Shown here piece after piece: positions 1 to 7,924 of a DNA stretch of 64,000 nt. The notes below the pieces were generated by a model. That model was given only the letters and a program-made list of their open reading frames with translations, did no database searches and was not told the origin of the DNA. The position numbers and the translations under genes are program-made. Every line of letters starts with the position of its first letter. The first letter of the stretch is position 1. Origin of the DNA: Blastocatellia bacterium (lineage in GTDB: Bacteria > Acidobacteriota > Blastocatellia > Chloracidobacteriales > Chloracidobacteriaceae); assembly GCA_019695185.1 (NCBI GenBank), contig JAIBAN010000016.1, positions 41,245-105,244 of the forward strand. The letters are read 5' to 3'.

Positions 1-210
1 GTATTGAGCCCTTCTGTTTCCACCATTCCCGGATTGATGGAATTGACCCGGATTTTGCGTGGTCCCGATCCCTCTTTGCTGGAAGCGTAATTGACCACCA
101 CGGCTGTGACTTCGGAGCCCAGGTGGAGGGCGACTTCGGCTCCGATGCCCTGTGGAGGCTCCCGTCACCACCACAACTTTGCCCGCCAGTTTTTTTGCAT
201 TCGTACCCAT
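1..210 (-). pseudogene. SDR-family oxidoreductase remnant, frameshifted and internally deleted, running off the left edge
   Basis: An ATG at 208-210 (minus strand) follows an AGGAG ribosome site. The first codons give the start of a Rossmann dehydrogenase (GKVVVVTGAST). One extra G (C-run at 148-150 on the plus strand) breaks the frame inside the TGxxxGIG cofactor motif. If it is removed, the text reads IGAEVALHLGSE and NYASSKEG, then passes straight into RKIRVNSINPGMVETEG, which in classical SDRs lies more than 100 residues further on. The middle of the gene, including the catalytic Ser-Tyr-Lys part, is therefore missing. It is the last member of the leftward operon starting at 2702. The rest lies outside the window, and an assembly error cannot be excluded. 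Confidence 0.7.
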
Positions 211-297
211 GAGGGTTCTCCTGTTGGAGCGGGCAGGCCAACAAATGACCTTCTGGTGCTTTGTCCCGGCTGGTACTTTCCAAGGTTCAATGTACCA

Positions 298-759
298 TTA
301 CCGTCCGGGGAACCGCTCAGTAACTTCCTGAATCAGCCAGCCGTTGCCGTCCGGATCGCTGAATGAGGCGTAACTAAAGTAGGTGGCCCGGTTGGGTTCC
401 AAACCCGGGGTTTTACCTTCTGGTCCGAAATAGAACGGCTCACTCACATCCACCCCACGGGCGACCAACTCCGTGCGGGTTGCCGCCAGATCGGAGGTGA
501 CCAGGTACATTCCCTGACTGCTGCCGGGCTGAGCCTTCGTGATGCCGGTGCCGATATGAATTGAACAACCTGATCCCGGCGGGGTGAGCTGCACCACATG
601 ATAACTTGGAAACCCAGGGTGGCGAAAGGCGATTGCCTCCTCATAGGTAGCGGCGCGAAATTCAGCTTCCAAGCGGAAACCGAGCGCTTCCTGGTAAAAT
701 TTCCGGGCCCGATCCACGTCTGAAACGGGAATCATAATGACTTCTAATTTGAGATCCAT
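298..759 (-). CDS. VOC-family (glyoxalase/bleomycin-resistance-like) protein
   Basis: The 153-residue product has the beta-alpha-beta-beta-beta pattern of the vicinal oxygen chelate fold. It starts with VIMIPVSDVDRARKFYQEAL and ends with the typical FSDPDGNGWLIQEV strand, so one full two-motif unit is present. Such proteins are metal-dependent isomerases, dioxygenases or binding proteins; the substrate cannot be read from the sequence. The ATG at 759 is the natural start because homologues begin within a few residues of it. The gene is fourth in a leftward series (SDR, RidA, redoxin, VOC, SDR remnant) and is probably co-transcribed, with a 114-bp gap after the redoxin gene. Family assignment is firm, function is not. 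Confidence 0.85.
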   Translation of the reverse strand: MDLKLEVIMIPVSDVDRARKFYQEALGFRLEAEFRAATYEEAIAFRHPGFPSYHVVQLTPPGSGCSIHIGTGITKAQPGSSQGMYLVTSDLAATRTELVARGVDVSEPFYFGPEGKTPGLEPNRATYFSYASFSDPDGNGWLIQEVTERFPGR

Positions 760-873
760 ACGGGTAACTCCTCACGAAATCGGTTGAATCTGCCGGGGGC
801 GGACCTCGGCATCAATGTTCCTGCGGTGAGACCTGCTCCATCTTCCAAAATTGGGAATCCAAAATCCTGTTTC

Positions 874-1470
874 CTAATCCGGGGCCCCTAACGTTTGGGC
901 GTAGGTTTTGCCGTAAGGATAGAAGAGATCCTTGCGGCCCTCCTGCCACGCGGCTTTCAGCTCCGGGGTGGTGATGTCCCAGTCGGTCCGACATTTTTGG
1001 TTGACCGCCCGTAAATCCTGGCGGAGGTCCTCCATGATGGGCCGGCCAAAGTACCAGTAGCCCTGGTAAATCCGGTAAATGACCAGGCCGGGTTCGAGCA
1101 CAATCACGTGGGGAATCATGGGATTGTGAACCGGATCGGTGTATTCGACGATGTCGAGGTCTTTTTGGACCTTCCGGCCCGGGTCTGAGAGGAAAGGCCA
1201 GTGGGCCCCGACTCCCGAACGGTTGTCATTGGTCTCTGTGAGATTATCAGTGGTAATGGTGACCAGACGGCAAAAGCCAACCTCCAGCTCCCGGTGGAGC
1301 TGGACCAGCCCTTCAGCCTGGCGACGGTCCTTGGGGCAATAGCTTCCCCGGCCCAGGACCAGCACCATTGGATCCGGGCCTTGCAAGCTGGAGAGGGTAC
1401 GGCGTTTGGCGTTGTGGTCAGTCAGTTCATAGTCGGGGAAGCGCGCCCCGGGAACCATGTCGGATCGCAT
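874..1470 (-). CDS. Redoxin / AhpC-TSA-like peroxiredoxin family protein
   Basis: The 198-residue product has the thioredoxin-like peroxiredoxin layout: PGARFPDYELTD at the start, a strand MVLVLGRG, then SYCPKDRRQ where peroxiredoxins carry the peroxidatic Cys. The canonical PxxxTxxC context is replaced by GRGSYCPKD, so this belongs to a divergent branch. A second Cys lies near the C-terminus (NQKCRTDW) and could act as resolving residue; this is inference. The gene begins 15 bp after the RidA gene and is in the same leftward operon. The neighbourhood of RidA, SDR, VOC and a catalase-related peroxidase suggests a role in reactive-oxygen or reactive-electrophile defence. Confidence 0.8.
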   Translation of the reverse strand: MRSDMVPGARFPDYELTDHNAKRRTLSSLQGPDPMVLVLGRGSYCPKDRRQAEGLVQLHRELEVGFCRLVTITTDNLTETNDNRSGVGAHWPFLSDPGRKVQKDLDIVEYTDPVHNPMIPHVIVLEPGLVIYRIYQGYWYFGRPIMEDLRQDLRAVNQKCRTDWDITTPELKAAWQEGRKDLFYPYGKTYAQTLGAPD

Positions 1471-1485
1471 AGAAAACCACCTTTC

Positions 1486-1980
1486 CTATTCTTTTGAGGA
1501 CACCTCAAAGATGAGTTCCAACAAAACGGGACAGCCGAGCGGCAGGCTGACGACGCCCGCAACCAGCCGGGTTGGGTTCTTTTCTTTCCCAAATACCTGC
1601 TGGAGCAGTTCCGAAGCGCCGTCCGCCACTTGCGCGTGCGACCGGAAATCATCGATGGTGACCACCGAAACACCCAACCGGACGACCCGCATCACCCGGT
1701 CAAGCGAACCCAACTGCTTTTGAACCAGTGCCAGCGCGTTGAGCGCCGCCCGGCGTGCTGCCTGTTGCCCTGTTTCCACGTCCAGTTCGGCCCCGAGCCG
1801 CCCAACGAAGGCCGCCTTCCCGTTTTCAATTGGCAGCATGCCGCTCAGGAACAGCAGCGTGCCGGTTTGGACTGTAGCCACATAGGTGCCCAGCGGTTCC
1901 GGTGCCGCCGGTAGCTGAATGCCAGATTCCTTCAACCGCTGCTCGGCGCTGGCAGGCCCGGCAGGGTCCTGGTTCACCAT
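1486..1980 (-). CDS. RidA / YjgF / UK114-family enamine-imine deaminase-like protein
   Basis: The 164-residue protein has the RidA pattern: LKESGIQLPAAPEPLGTYV, then LFLSGMLPIENGKAAFVGRLG, QAARRAALNALALVQKQLG and a closing VLLELIFEV strand. RidA proteins form trimers that hydrolyse reactive enamines and imines released by PLP enzymes. It is longer than the usual ~130 residues because of an N-terminal extension. In place of the conserved RidA active-site Arg near CPVLLELIFEV there is no obvious Arg, so it may belong to a Rid subfamily without classic deaminase activity. Its start overlaps the end of the SDR gene by 7 bp, which implies translational coupling. Confidence 0.85.
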   Translation of the reverse strand: MVNQDPAGPASAEQRLKESGIQLPAAPEPLGTYVATVQTGTLLFLSGMLPIENGKAAFVGRLGAELDVETGQQAARRAALNALALVQKQLGSLDRVMRVVRLGVSVVTIDDFRSHAQVADGASELLQQVFGKEKNPTRLVAGVVSLPLGCPVLLELIFEVSSKE

Positions 1981-2702
1981 TTTCCCGCGTGCGCACCGCC
2001 ATCCACGTGCAGCACCTCCCCAGTCACCTGTTTGGCTTCCGTCAGATAGACAATGGCGTCGACGATATCCTGGACGTCTGAAATCTGGCCCATCGGTTGG
2101 AGGGTTTTCAGGAATTCCCGGGGGTTGTCTTTGTGCATCGGCGTATCGACAATCCCCGGCGCAACAGCGTTCACCCGAATGCCCGATTTTGCGTATTCAA
2201 TCGCCAGGCTGCGGGTGGCGGCTTCCAGTCCGCCTTTGGTAATCATGGCCACGGCTGAGTTTGCGCCGGCAATCGGCTGGTCAACCAGCGTCGAGGTGAT
2301 ATTGACGATGCTCCCGCCTGTTTCCTGCACCAGCATCTGTTTGATGGCAAGCTGGCTGATGAAAAGAAATCCTTCGATATTGACAGAGGTCAGCGCCCGC
2401 AGGTCTTCCAGTTTGTAATCGGTGAAATTCTTTGAAATATAAATCCCGGCGTTATTGACCAGGGCGTCGATGGACCCAAACCGCCCCAAGGCGGTGTTAA
2501 CGACCTGGGTTGCCGTGGCCGGGTTGCCGATATCGCCATCGACCAGGGCGAGGCGGTCAGACACCTTGAACGCACCCGAGTCGGTTATATTGCGCGAAGT
2601 TGCCACCACGTTGTAACCGCGTTCGAGGAAGGCATTCACCACTCCGGCACCAATCCCTTGGGAACCGCCGGTGACAATCATGGTTTTCTGTTTCTGTGTC
2701 AT
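1974..2702 (-). CDS. SDR-family oxidoreductase lacking the catalytic tyrosine
   Basis: The 242-residue protein is a complete short-chain dehydrogenase: cofactor motif TGGSQGIG near residue 12, NNAGIY near 85, SIVNITS near 135, and the C-terminal VNAVAPGIVDTPM and HVDGGAHAGKW. In the catalytic YxxxK motif the Lys is present (AMITKGG) but residue 152, expected to be Tyr, is Ala. It can probably still bind NAD(P)H, but acid catalysis would need another residue. The start at 2702 follows AAAAGGAG. It is the first gene of the leftward operon and is preceded by a promoter region that recurs at 5467-5598. The decayed gene at 1-210 is a second SDR in the same operon. Confidence 0.9.
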   Translation of the reverse strand: MTQKQKTMIVTGGSQGIGAGVVNAFLERGYNVVATSRNITDSGAFKVSDRLALVDGDIGNPATATQVVNTALGRFGSIDALVNNAGIYISKNFTDYKLEDLRALTSVNIEGFLFISQLAIKQMLVQETGGSIVNITSTLVDQPIAGANSAVAMITKGGLEAATRSLAIEYAKSGIRVNAVAPGIVDTPMHKDNPREFLKTLQPMGQISDVQDIVDAIVYLTEAKQVTGEVLHVDGGAHAGKW

Positions 2703-2832
2703 TGATCTGCTCCTTTTCTTCAGTTGAGGCCGAACCAGCTCGGCGTTTTACGATGACCGGAAGATACAGCCAAAACCGCTTTGGTGCCGTTCGCAGATTG
2801 CGGTGACTGTCGCAGGATTGCGATTATCGAAA
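2703..2832 (-). promoter_or_regulatory. Promoter/operator region of the SDR operon, duplicated at 5467-5598
   Basis: Read on the minus strand, this ~130 bp matches the region upstream of the small gene at 5599 from a shared TTCGATAATCGCAAT block down to the ribosome site. It holds two dyads of the form CGCA-N3/4-TGCG (2792-2802 and 2811-2822) about 20 bp apart, as expected for AraC-family tandem sites. A -35-like TTGGCT (2768-2773), a 17-bp spacer and a -10-like TAAAAC (2745-2750) follow. The AraC gene at 4517 lies between the two copies. Confidence 0.6.
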
Positions 2833-2940
2833 AAGCCAAGGCAAAACCAGGAAACCCAAATGGCATTTTTGATTTTTCTCAGGGCCATCGGTTGACTTTC
2901 CATGGCTGCCGCCCGGCTGTGAAAAAGAGGTGACAGAATA

Positions 2941-3087
2941 AAGGGTCCAGGCGGCTCGGAACACCGCTTGCCCTCCCTCCCACTATGCAAAAAGGAGCAA
3001 AAAAGCAAAACCCGAAATAGAAGGGTTTGGGGCTACCAAATGTGGCTCATTGGGGAATCACCCGAAAGAGGTAGGCAAGTTGGAAAA
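2941..3087 (+). repeat. Dispersed ~145-bp repeat, copy A
   Basis: This stretch matches the reverse complement of 16846-16992. Shared blocks include TCCAGGCGGC, CACTATGCAAAAAGGA, GCTACCAAATGTGGCTCAT and CCGAAAGAGGTAG, in the same order and spacing. No credible protein is encoded in either copy. It may be a non-autonomous element or a structured dispersed repeat. Confidence 0.65.
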
Positions 3088-3418
3088 CAAAGCGGACGCA
3101 AGGGTTTCAGTGGGGGAGCGGCGAGCAAAACCTCAAAAATCAAACTGTCCGGTACAACCAGGGGGGAAAAATCAAATCAAACTCTGGATTCGTTCCTCCA
3201 CCTACCCCTTTTGAGGTACCCATTTCCTTCACCCAAAGGAGTAGGCAATCAACCCACCATCTTGTGATGCGGATTTGTGTTTTATCCCCTATATTAGGCA
3301 GGCAATCGGGTTCGGCAACCCATGCCCGGCAACCGATTTCCTTTAACGGAAGCGCCTTTCCTGTGCCGGGAGTGGCTGCAATCAGCCTGCCATCCAACAC
3401 AAACCGGGAACCCTCAAT
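3088..3418. other. Non-coding stretch between repeat copy A and the catalase operator
   Basis: No reading frame with protein-like composition or a ribosome site was found. It is probably part of the upstream region of the peroxidase gene. Confidence 0.4.
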
Positions 3419-3448
3419 CGTGGTTGCAAGATGCGTTCTGCAACCACG
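3419..3448. promoter_or_regulatory. Perfect 10-bp inverted repeat upstream of the catalase-related gene
   Basis: CGTGGTTGCA (3419-3428) is followed after 10 bp by its exact reverse complement TGCAACCACG (3439-3448). It lies 43 bp before the start at 3491, where an operator or leader hairpin is expected. There is no T-run after it, so it is not a terminator. Confidence 0.45.
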
Positions 3449-3490
3449 GTTCCACCACCGAAAAACAATTGACCAAAAGGAGACAATCTC

Positions 3491-4450
3491 ATGCCATTGC
3501 CACAGGATGAACGGGTCGTTGCCCTGGCCGACGACCTGCTTCGGGTTTTTGACAAAATCTTCGGGTTCCATCCCGGCTTTCGCCCGGCTCACGCCAAAGG
3601 CGTGATGTTGACCGGAGTCTTCACGCCGGCGGCCAGCGCGCAAAGCCTGACCAATGCTGAGCACGTGACGAGGGAAACCACCCCGGTAACGGTGCGCTTC
3701 TCGAACTCAACCGGTCTCCCGGCCTTGCCGGACACCGCTCCCGAAGCAAATCCGCGCGGACTGGCAATTCGCTTTCATCTGGCCGAGCATGTCCATACCG
3801 ATATGATCTGCCATTCCACTGACGGTTTCCCGACCCATGACGGAAAGGAGTTCCTCGAATTGCTGGAGGCGGTGGCGGCCAGTACGCCGGAAGCCCCCTC
3901 GCCGAAACCAGTTGAGCAATTTCTTGGCTCCCACCCGGCTGCTTTGGCCTTTGTGCAAACTCCCAAACCCTTTTCCTCCAGCCTGGCGCGGGAAACGTAT
4001 TTTGGCGTGACAGCCTTTGCCTTCACTAACGCGGATGGGGAAACGCGGTTTGGCCGTTATCGGGTTATTCCCGAGGCCGGGAATGATTACCTTTCCAATG
4101 CAGCGGTTTTCGCCCTTTCCGCCAATTACCATTTTGATGAAATTGCAAAGCGGGTGGCCCAGGAGCCGATACGCTTCAGGATCCTGGTGCAGGTGGCCGG
4201 AGCGGACGACCAGACTGACGATGCAACGGTTCACTGGCCGGAGGACCGTGCGCAAATCGAGCTGGGCACCCTCGAGCTGACCGAACTTGTTCCGGACAAT
4301 CTGGCCCAACAGAAACACATTATTTTTGACCCCATTCCACGGGTGGAAGGAGTCGCACCTTCGGCTGATCCGTTACTGGAATTGCGGGCCGCGATTTATC
4401 TGTTGAGCGGACGGCGGCGGCGGCAGGCTCCGGCTCCGCTTTCCAAGTGA
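3491..4450 (+). CDS. Catalase-related (SrpA-like) heme peroxidase
   Basis: The 319-residue protein is a minimal catalase-fold enzyme, shorter than the ~480-500 residues of full catalases. The distal His lies in FRPAHAKGV (His34), followed by VRFSNSTG and NPRGLAIRF. The proximal heme ligand Tyr is in RAAIYLLSGRRRR near residue 300, after FDPIPRVEGV. Such mini-catalases usually work as organic peroxidases using H2O2. A weak AAAAGGAG ends about 8 bp before the ATG. The AraC gene starts 66 bp after it in the same direction, so the two may form a unit, and the redox-type operon lies upstream on the other strand. Confidence 0.9.
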   Translation: MPLPQDERVVALADDLLRVFDKIFGFHPGFRPAHAKGVMLTGVFTPAASAQSLTNAEHVTRETTPVTVRFSNSTGLPALPDTAPEANPRGLAIRFHLAEHVHTDMICHSTDGFPTHDGKEFLELLEAVAASTPEAPSPKPVEQFLGSHPAALAFVQTPKPFSSSLARETYFGVTAFAFTNADGETRFGRYRVIPEAGNDYLSNAAVFALSANYHFDEIAKRVAQEPIRFRILVQVAGADDQTDDATVHWPEDRAQIELGTLELTELVPDNLAQQKHIIFDPIPRVEGVAPSADPLLELRAAIYLLSGRRRRQAPAPLSK

Positions 4451-4516
4451 ACCAATTTCCATTCCGGAATTGTGCTTTCCGATGTGACAAACCTGAGGCG
4501 GGCTCACTGAAACAGC

Positions 4517-5410
4517 ATGGAACAACGTCGCCCAACTGACCGCCCCACCAGCGAGGAAATCGGGGAAATTCTTGACCGTCCGCCGGTTTTGATTGAGGAA
4601 ACGATGCGGTGCGGAACTCGCCTGACCCAACGCTGGCAGCACGGGGCGGTGCACAATTCGCTGCCGGCCCTGGCCGATCATGTCATCATGACGTACTACG
4701 GCCAGGACCGGGAAATCCGCTTCCAGGGAGATGAGGGGCGGTTTGCTTCACGGACCCGGCCCGGCTCCATCACCATTATTCCGGCAGGGTCTGCCGGCAG
4801 GTGGGATGTGGCCGGCTCGATAGAAGTGTCGCATGTCTATCTGCCGGCTGAACGACTCCGGGCGGCAGCCGAGATTCTGAACACAGGGCAACGGATTGAA
4901 CTGCTTGGCCGGGTTGGCTTTGCCGACCCGGTGGCAGCCGGCATCCTGGAACTTCTCAGCCGGGAGGCGGGGGCCGATGACCCTTCCGCCCGGCTTTTTG
5001 TAGAACAGGCAATTGACCTGCTCAACACCCAACTGATCCGGGGCCATTCATCCGTGCGGGCCTTGCCGACTCCCGAAGTCAAGCGCGGGCTGGCTCCCTG
5101 GCAGATCAAACGGGTCACCGAATACATGAACGAGCATCTGGGCGACGAAATCAGCCTCAACGAACTGGCCGGTGTCGTTCACCTCAGCCGATTTCATTTT
5201 GTTACCGCCTTCCGTCTGGCCACTGGCAAAACCCCGCATGAGTGGCTGGTGCTGCAACGGATCGGGCGGGCCAAACAACTGCTGGGAGACCTCTTCCTCA
5301 ACATCACGGAAATCGGGTTGTCGGTCGGTTATGGCACTCCTTCGGCGTTCACCGCAGCGTTCCGTAAGGTGGTGGGAGTTCCTCCAACTGAGTTCCGCCG
5401 CGCCCTCTAA
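4517..5410 (+). CDS. AraC-family transcriptional regulator
   Basis: The 297-residue protein has an N-terminal cupin-like sensor region (about 1-180) and a C-terminal pair of helix-turn-helix motifs (about 195-297). The HTH part reads YMNEHLGDEISLNELAG, HLSRFHFVTAFRLATGKTPH and ends with GYGTPSAFTAAFRKVVGVPP, the standard AraC signature. The inducer is unknown. It sits between two inverted copies of the same promoter region (2703-2832 and 5467-5598), each with dyads spaced two helical turns apart, so those are its best candidate targets. No strong ribosome site precedes the ATG at 4517. Confidence 0.92.
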   Translation: MEQRRPTDRPTSEEIGEILDRPPVLIEETMRCGTRLTQRWQHGAVHNSLPALADHVIMTYYGQDREIRFQGDEGRFASRTRPGSITIIPAGSAGRWDVAGSIEVSHVYLPAERLRAAAEILNTGQRIELLGRVGFADPVAAGILELLSREAGADDPSARLFVEQAIDLLNTQLIRGHSSVRALPTPEVKRGLAPWQIKRVTEYMNEHLGDEISLNELAGVVHLSRFHFVTAFRLATGKTPHEWLVLQRIGRAKQLLGDLFLNITEIGLSVGYGTPSAFTAAFRKVVGVPPTEFRRAL

Positions 5411-5466
5411 CCTCTGGGAAAGCGCCACCGACTGCACCCTCCTTGCCCCTTTCCTCAACCCGGAGC

Positions 5467-5598
5467 TTTTTTCGATAATCGCAATTCTGCGACAGTCACC
5501 GAAATCCCCGAACGGCAGCCCTCTTCCTTTGACAGTACCTTCCGGTCATCGTTGAACGCCGAACTGATTCGAACTCAACTGAAAAAAGGAGTGCTGTT
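5467..5598 (+). promoter_or_regulatory. Second copy of the SDR-operon promoter/operator region
   Basis: This region is homologous to the minus strand of 2703-2832. It carries CGCA-N4-TGCG at 5480-5491, a degenerate second half at 5500-5513, a -35 TTGACA at 5529-5534, a 17-bp spacer and a -10-like TTGAAC at 5552-5557. The ribosome site AAAAAAGGAG precedes the ATG at 5599. Preservation of -35/-10 spacing in both copies favours a functional promoter over a chance repeat. Confidence 0.6.
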
Positions 5599-5790
5599 AT
5601 GAAAATTCAAACAATTTCCCGCTCACAACGCTACGGCTATGAATCTGGGGTTGCCCAACTGTGGTATGCCAAGGGGCTGCATGAACAATCTCAAGGCAAC
5701 TGGGAGGCAGCCGAAGCCTGTTTTGCCAGGGCCGACCAGCTTGAACGCCAATACCAGCTCCAAACCACCCGCCTGGCCCAAGCCGCATAA
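5599..5790 (+). CDS. Small TPR-like hypothetical protein
   Basis: A 63-residue frame starts 8 bp after AAAAAAGGAG. The middle reads GLHEQSQGNWEAAEACFARA, which fits a single tetratricopeptide helix pair, flanked by a basic aromatic N-terminus and a Gln-rich tail. I recognise no specific family. Support comes from the good ribosome site, the TPR-like pattern and an upstream region shared with the SDR operon, which implies joint control by the nearby AraC regulator. It could also be a surviving fragment of a larger TPR gene. Confidence 0.6.
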   Translation: MKIQTISRSQRYGYESGVAQLWYAKGLHEQSQGNWEAAEACFARADQLERQYQLQTTRLAQAA

Positions 5791-6583
5791 GGCGTGCCAA
5801 TGAAATCCAAATTGGTTTCAGGCGCATATTCGGTGTTTTGCAGGAGAACTGTCGTGGTGGGCTGGTCGGGCGGTTTTTTGCGCTGGGAATGGTGGCCACA
5901 ATTCAACACAAAAAGACAGGGCGCGATGTTGGACAAAGATTGGAACCGTTTGAATTTTTTCCCCGCCGCAGGCGCAGAGGATGCGGAGAAAACCAGGGAA
6001 TCACGGCTGCGACACAACTGCAAAGACTCCGTGTCTGGGGCGGGGAAAAACCGGATCAATCATATGTGGCTCGATGTCGCCCACCCAGCCGGCACCGGAG
6101 TCGAACTGGAGCATAGTCTGGGGCAAACCCAATGGACTTTTGGAGGTTACAAAACCGGCACCGGCCCTGGCGAACCCGCTCCATCCACCCAATGCGGTTT
6201 TATTCTGTTTGAACCCTTGCTGGAAGGTATTGACTGAAAACCGAATCCTGCCGCCCAAGCCCTTCCCCTATCCGATTGACCAAACGAATCCCCTGGTTTT
6301 GAGTCATCCTGGTGGTGTGCTGCCTCTCATTTGACCTGACTCTGGGAACCGGGAGAATTTCCGGATCCAAAGGAAGGTTGGTTCACGCTTTTCTGAAATT
6401 CGTAGTACACTCCTGCCCGCCGTTCGGATTCAATTATCAAAAAGAAAAGAATTTCAGACCTCACTCTGAATCGTCGGTTTTCATGGCAAAGAGAACTGAA
6501 AGTTGGATTTTGCGGCTTTGTCACCAATAAAAACATGCTGCCGTATGCCGTTCCCCCCAGGCACGAGTGATTGAGGCACTTCC
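5791..6583. other. Non-coding stretch before the response regulator
   Basis: Open frames here have poor composition and no recognisable family. Near 5965-6000 a CGCAGGCGCAGAGGATGCGG segment weakly resembles the CAGAG-type repeats at 45157, 46549 and 63265. The promoter of the gene at 6584 should lie in the last part. Confidence 0.4.
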
Positions 6584-7213
6584 ATGAACCCTAACAATCC
6601 CATTCGAATTCTGATAGTGGACGACCATCCGATCCTGCGGGAAGGAATTGTCGCCATTTTGAGCTGTGAAACAGATCTGGCAATTGTGGCTGAGGCCACC
6701 AATGGATTGGAGGCCATCGAGCAATTCCGGAACCACCATCCTGATGTCACCTTGATGGACCTGCAAATGCCCCAAATGAACGGGACCGATGCCATTCTGG
6801 CCATCCGGGGGGAATTTTCCGATGCCCGGATAATTGTGTTGACGACCTACAGCGGGGACGTCCTGGCTGTCCGGGCTTTCAAGGCCGGGGCGGTCGGCTA
6901 CTTGCTCAAAAGCATGCTCCGCAAAGAATTGGTTGAAACCATCCGGAGTGTCCATGCCGGGAAAAAGCGAATTCCCCCCGAGGTTGCCCAGGCGATGGCG
7001 GAACACATGGCGGATGATCCCCTGACCGACCGCGAGGTTGAGGTTTTGCAGCAGGTGGCGGCTGGTAATGCCAACAAAATCGTGGCTGGCCTGTTGGCCA
7101 TTTCTGAAGAGACGGTCAAAGCCCACATGCGGAATATCCTCTCCAAACTGGGAGCGAACGACCGGACTCATGCAGTCACCATCGCCTTGAAACGCGGTAT
7201 CATCGAAATCTAA
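6584..7213 (+). CDS. NarL/FixJ-family response regulator
   Basis: The 209-residue protein has a receiver domain (about 1-120): acidic pair in ILIVDDHPILREG, phospho-acceptor Asp in VTLMDLQMPQMNG, Thr in IIVLTTYSG and Lys in GYLLKSMLRKEL. It ends with a LuxR-type DNA-binding domain (DPLTDREVEVLQQVAAG, ISEETVKAHMRNILSKLGA). The partner is very likely the sensor kinase at 7925-10967, which has the HisKA_3 type of dimerisation domain that pairs with NarL regulators. The gap between them is occupied by a decayed gene on the other strand. Confidence 0.95.
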   Translation: MNPNNPIRILIVDDHPILREGIVAILSCETDLAIVAEATNGLEAIEQFRNHHPDVTLMDLQMPQMNGTDAILAIRGEFSDARIIVLTTYSGDVLAVRAFKAGAVGYLLKSMLRKELVETIRSVHAGKKRIPPEVAQAMAEHMADDPLTDREVEVLQQVAAGNANKIVAGLLAISEETVKAHMRNILSKLGANDRTHAVTIALKRGIIEI

Positions 7214-7261
7214 GGGCGGTTCACCTTTCAATCCTGGCTTTGAGGAGAAACGCCACTCCCT

Positions 7262-7740
7262 TCAACATTGGAGTTTCAGGGCCAACTGGATCGAACGCGC
7301 CTCACCCACTTGATAGAGCTGGTTGAAACCGCCATTTGTCCCGTGGGGGGCAGTTGGGTGTTTGGCCGGTCTTCCAACCCCACCATCGTGAAGGGGTTGT
7401 TCTGCCGGGTTTTCCCTTCCAAAGTTCACTTTCAGCGTGCCCTGAACGTGCAGCATCACTCCTGGTTTAACCAGTTTTTGAACCCGGCTTTTTAGCTTTC
7501 GATGCGGTATTGGCTGGACGGAGGGGCGACAGGTGAAATTCACCCAGGTTGTTGTTGCCGGTTTCATAACGTGCGTTGGTACGTTCGTTTTAAACCGCAA
7601 TCCGGGCCTCCCCAAGATCGGCTTTGGTGAGGTCTGTAACGCGACTGGTGAGCGGGGCGTTGGTGGATTGGGCGCACACCAAGGCCGAAACCAAAACCAG
7701 GAGCGGGAAAATAAGTAACGGAATCCGGCGTACACGGCAA
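7262..7740 (-). pseudogene. Oar-like TonB-dependent receptor remnant, N- and C-terminal ends joined
   Basis: The minus strand first gives a signal peptide (IPLLIFPLLVLVSALVCAQ) and a carboxypeptidase-regulatory-like domain (NAPLTSRVTDLTKA, NARYETGNNNLGEFHLS, KLVKPGVMLHVQGTLKVNF) with at least one stop and frameshifts. It then passes directly to QVGEARSIQLALKLQC and a stop, which matches the last beta-strand of these ~1000-residue receptors. The whole barrel is missing. The intact receptor at 26812-29634 shows what the full gene looks like. The remnant lies antisense between the response regulator and its kinase. Confidence 0.7.
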
Positions 7741-7924
7741 ACCGAGTGGTGATTTGGTAAGAACGGAAGCCACCCCTGACCTGCCACTTGGTCAAACTCC
7801 AGAATGAGGCATGCCCCGCCGCCGCCTGCCGGGACTTACAATCAGTCTTTCCGGCAGAATGTCATGGAACCCGCTCCCAGGAACCCTGATTGCAGTTTTG
7901 AGCAGGAAAGTAAGGATGTGCATT

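Noticed and set aside
5794..6237. 147-residue frame after the small TPR-like gene
   Set aside because: Trp/Arg/Pro-rich random composition, no ribosome site and no recognisable motif.
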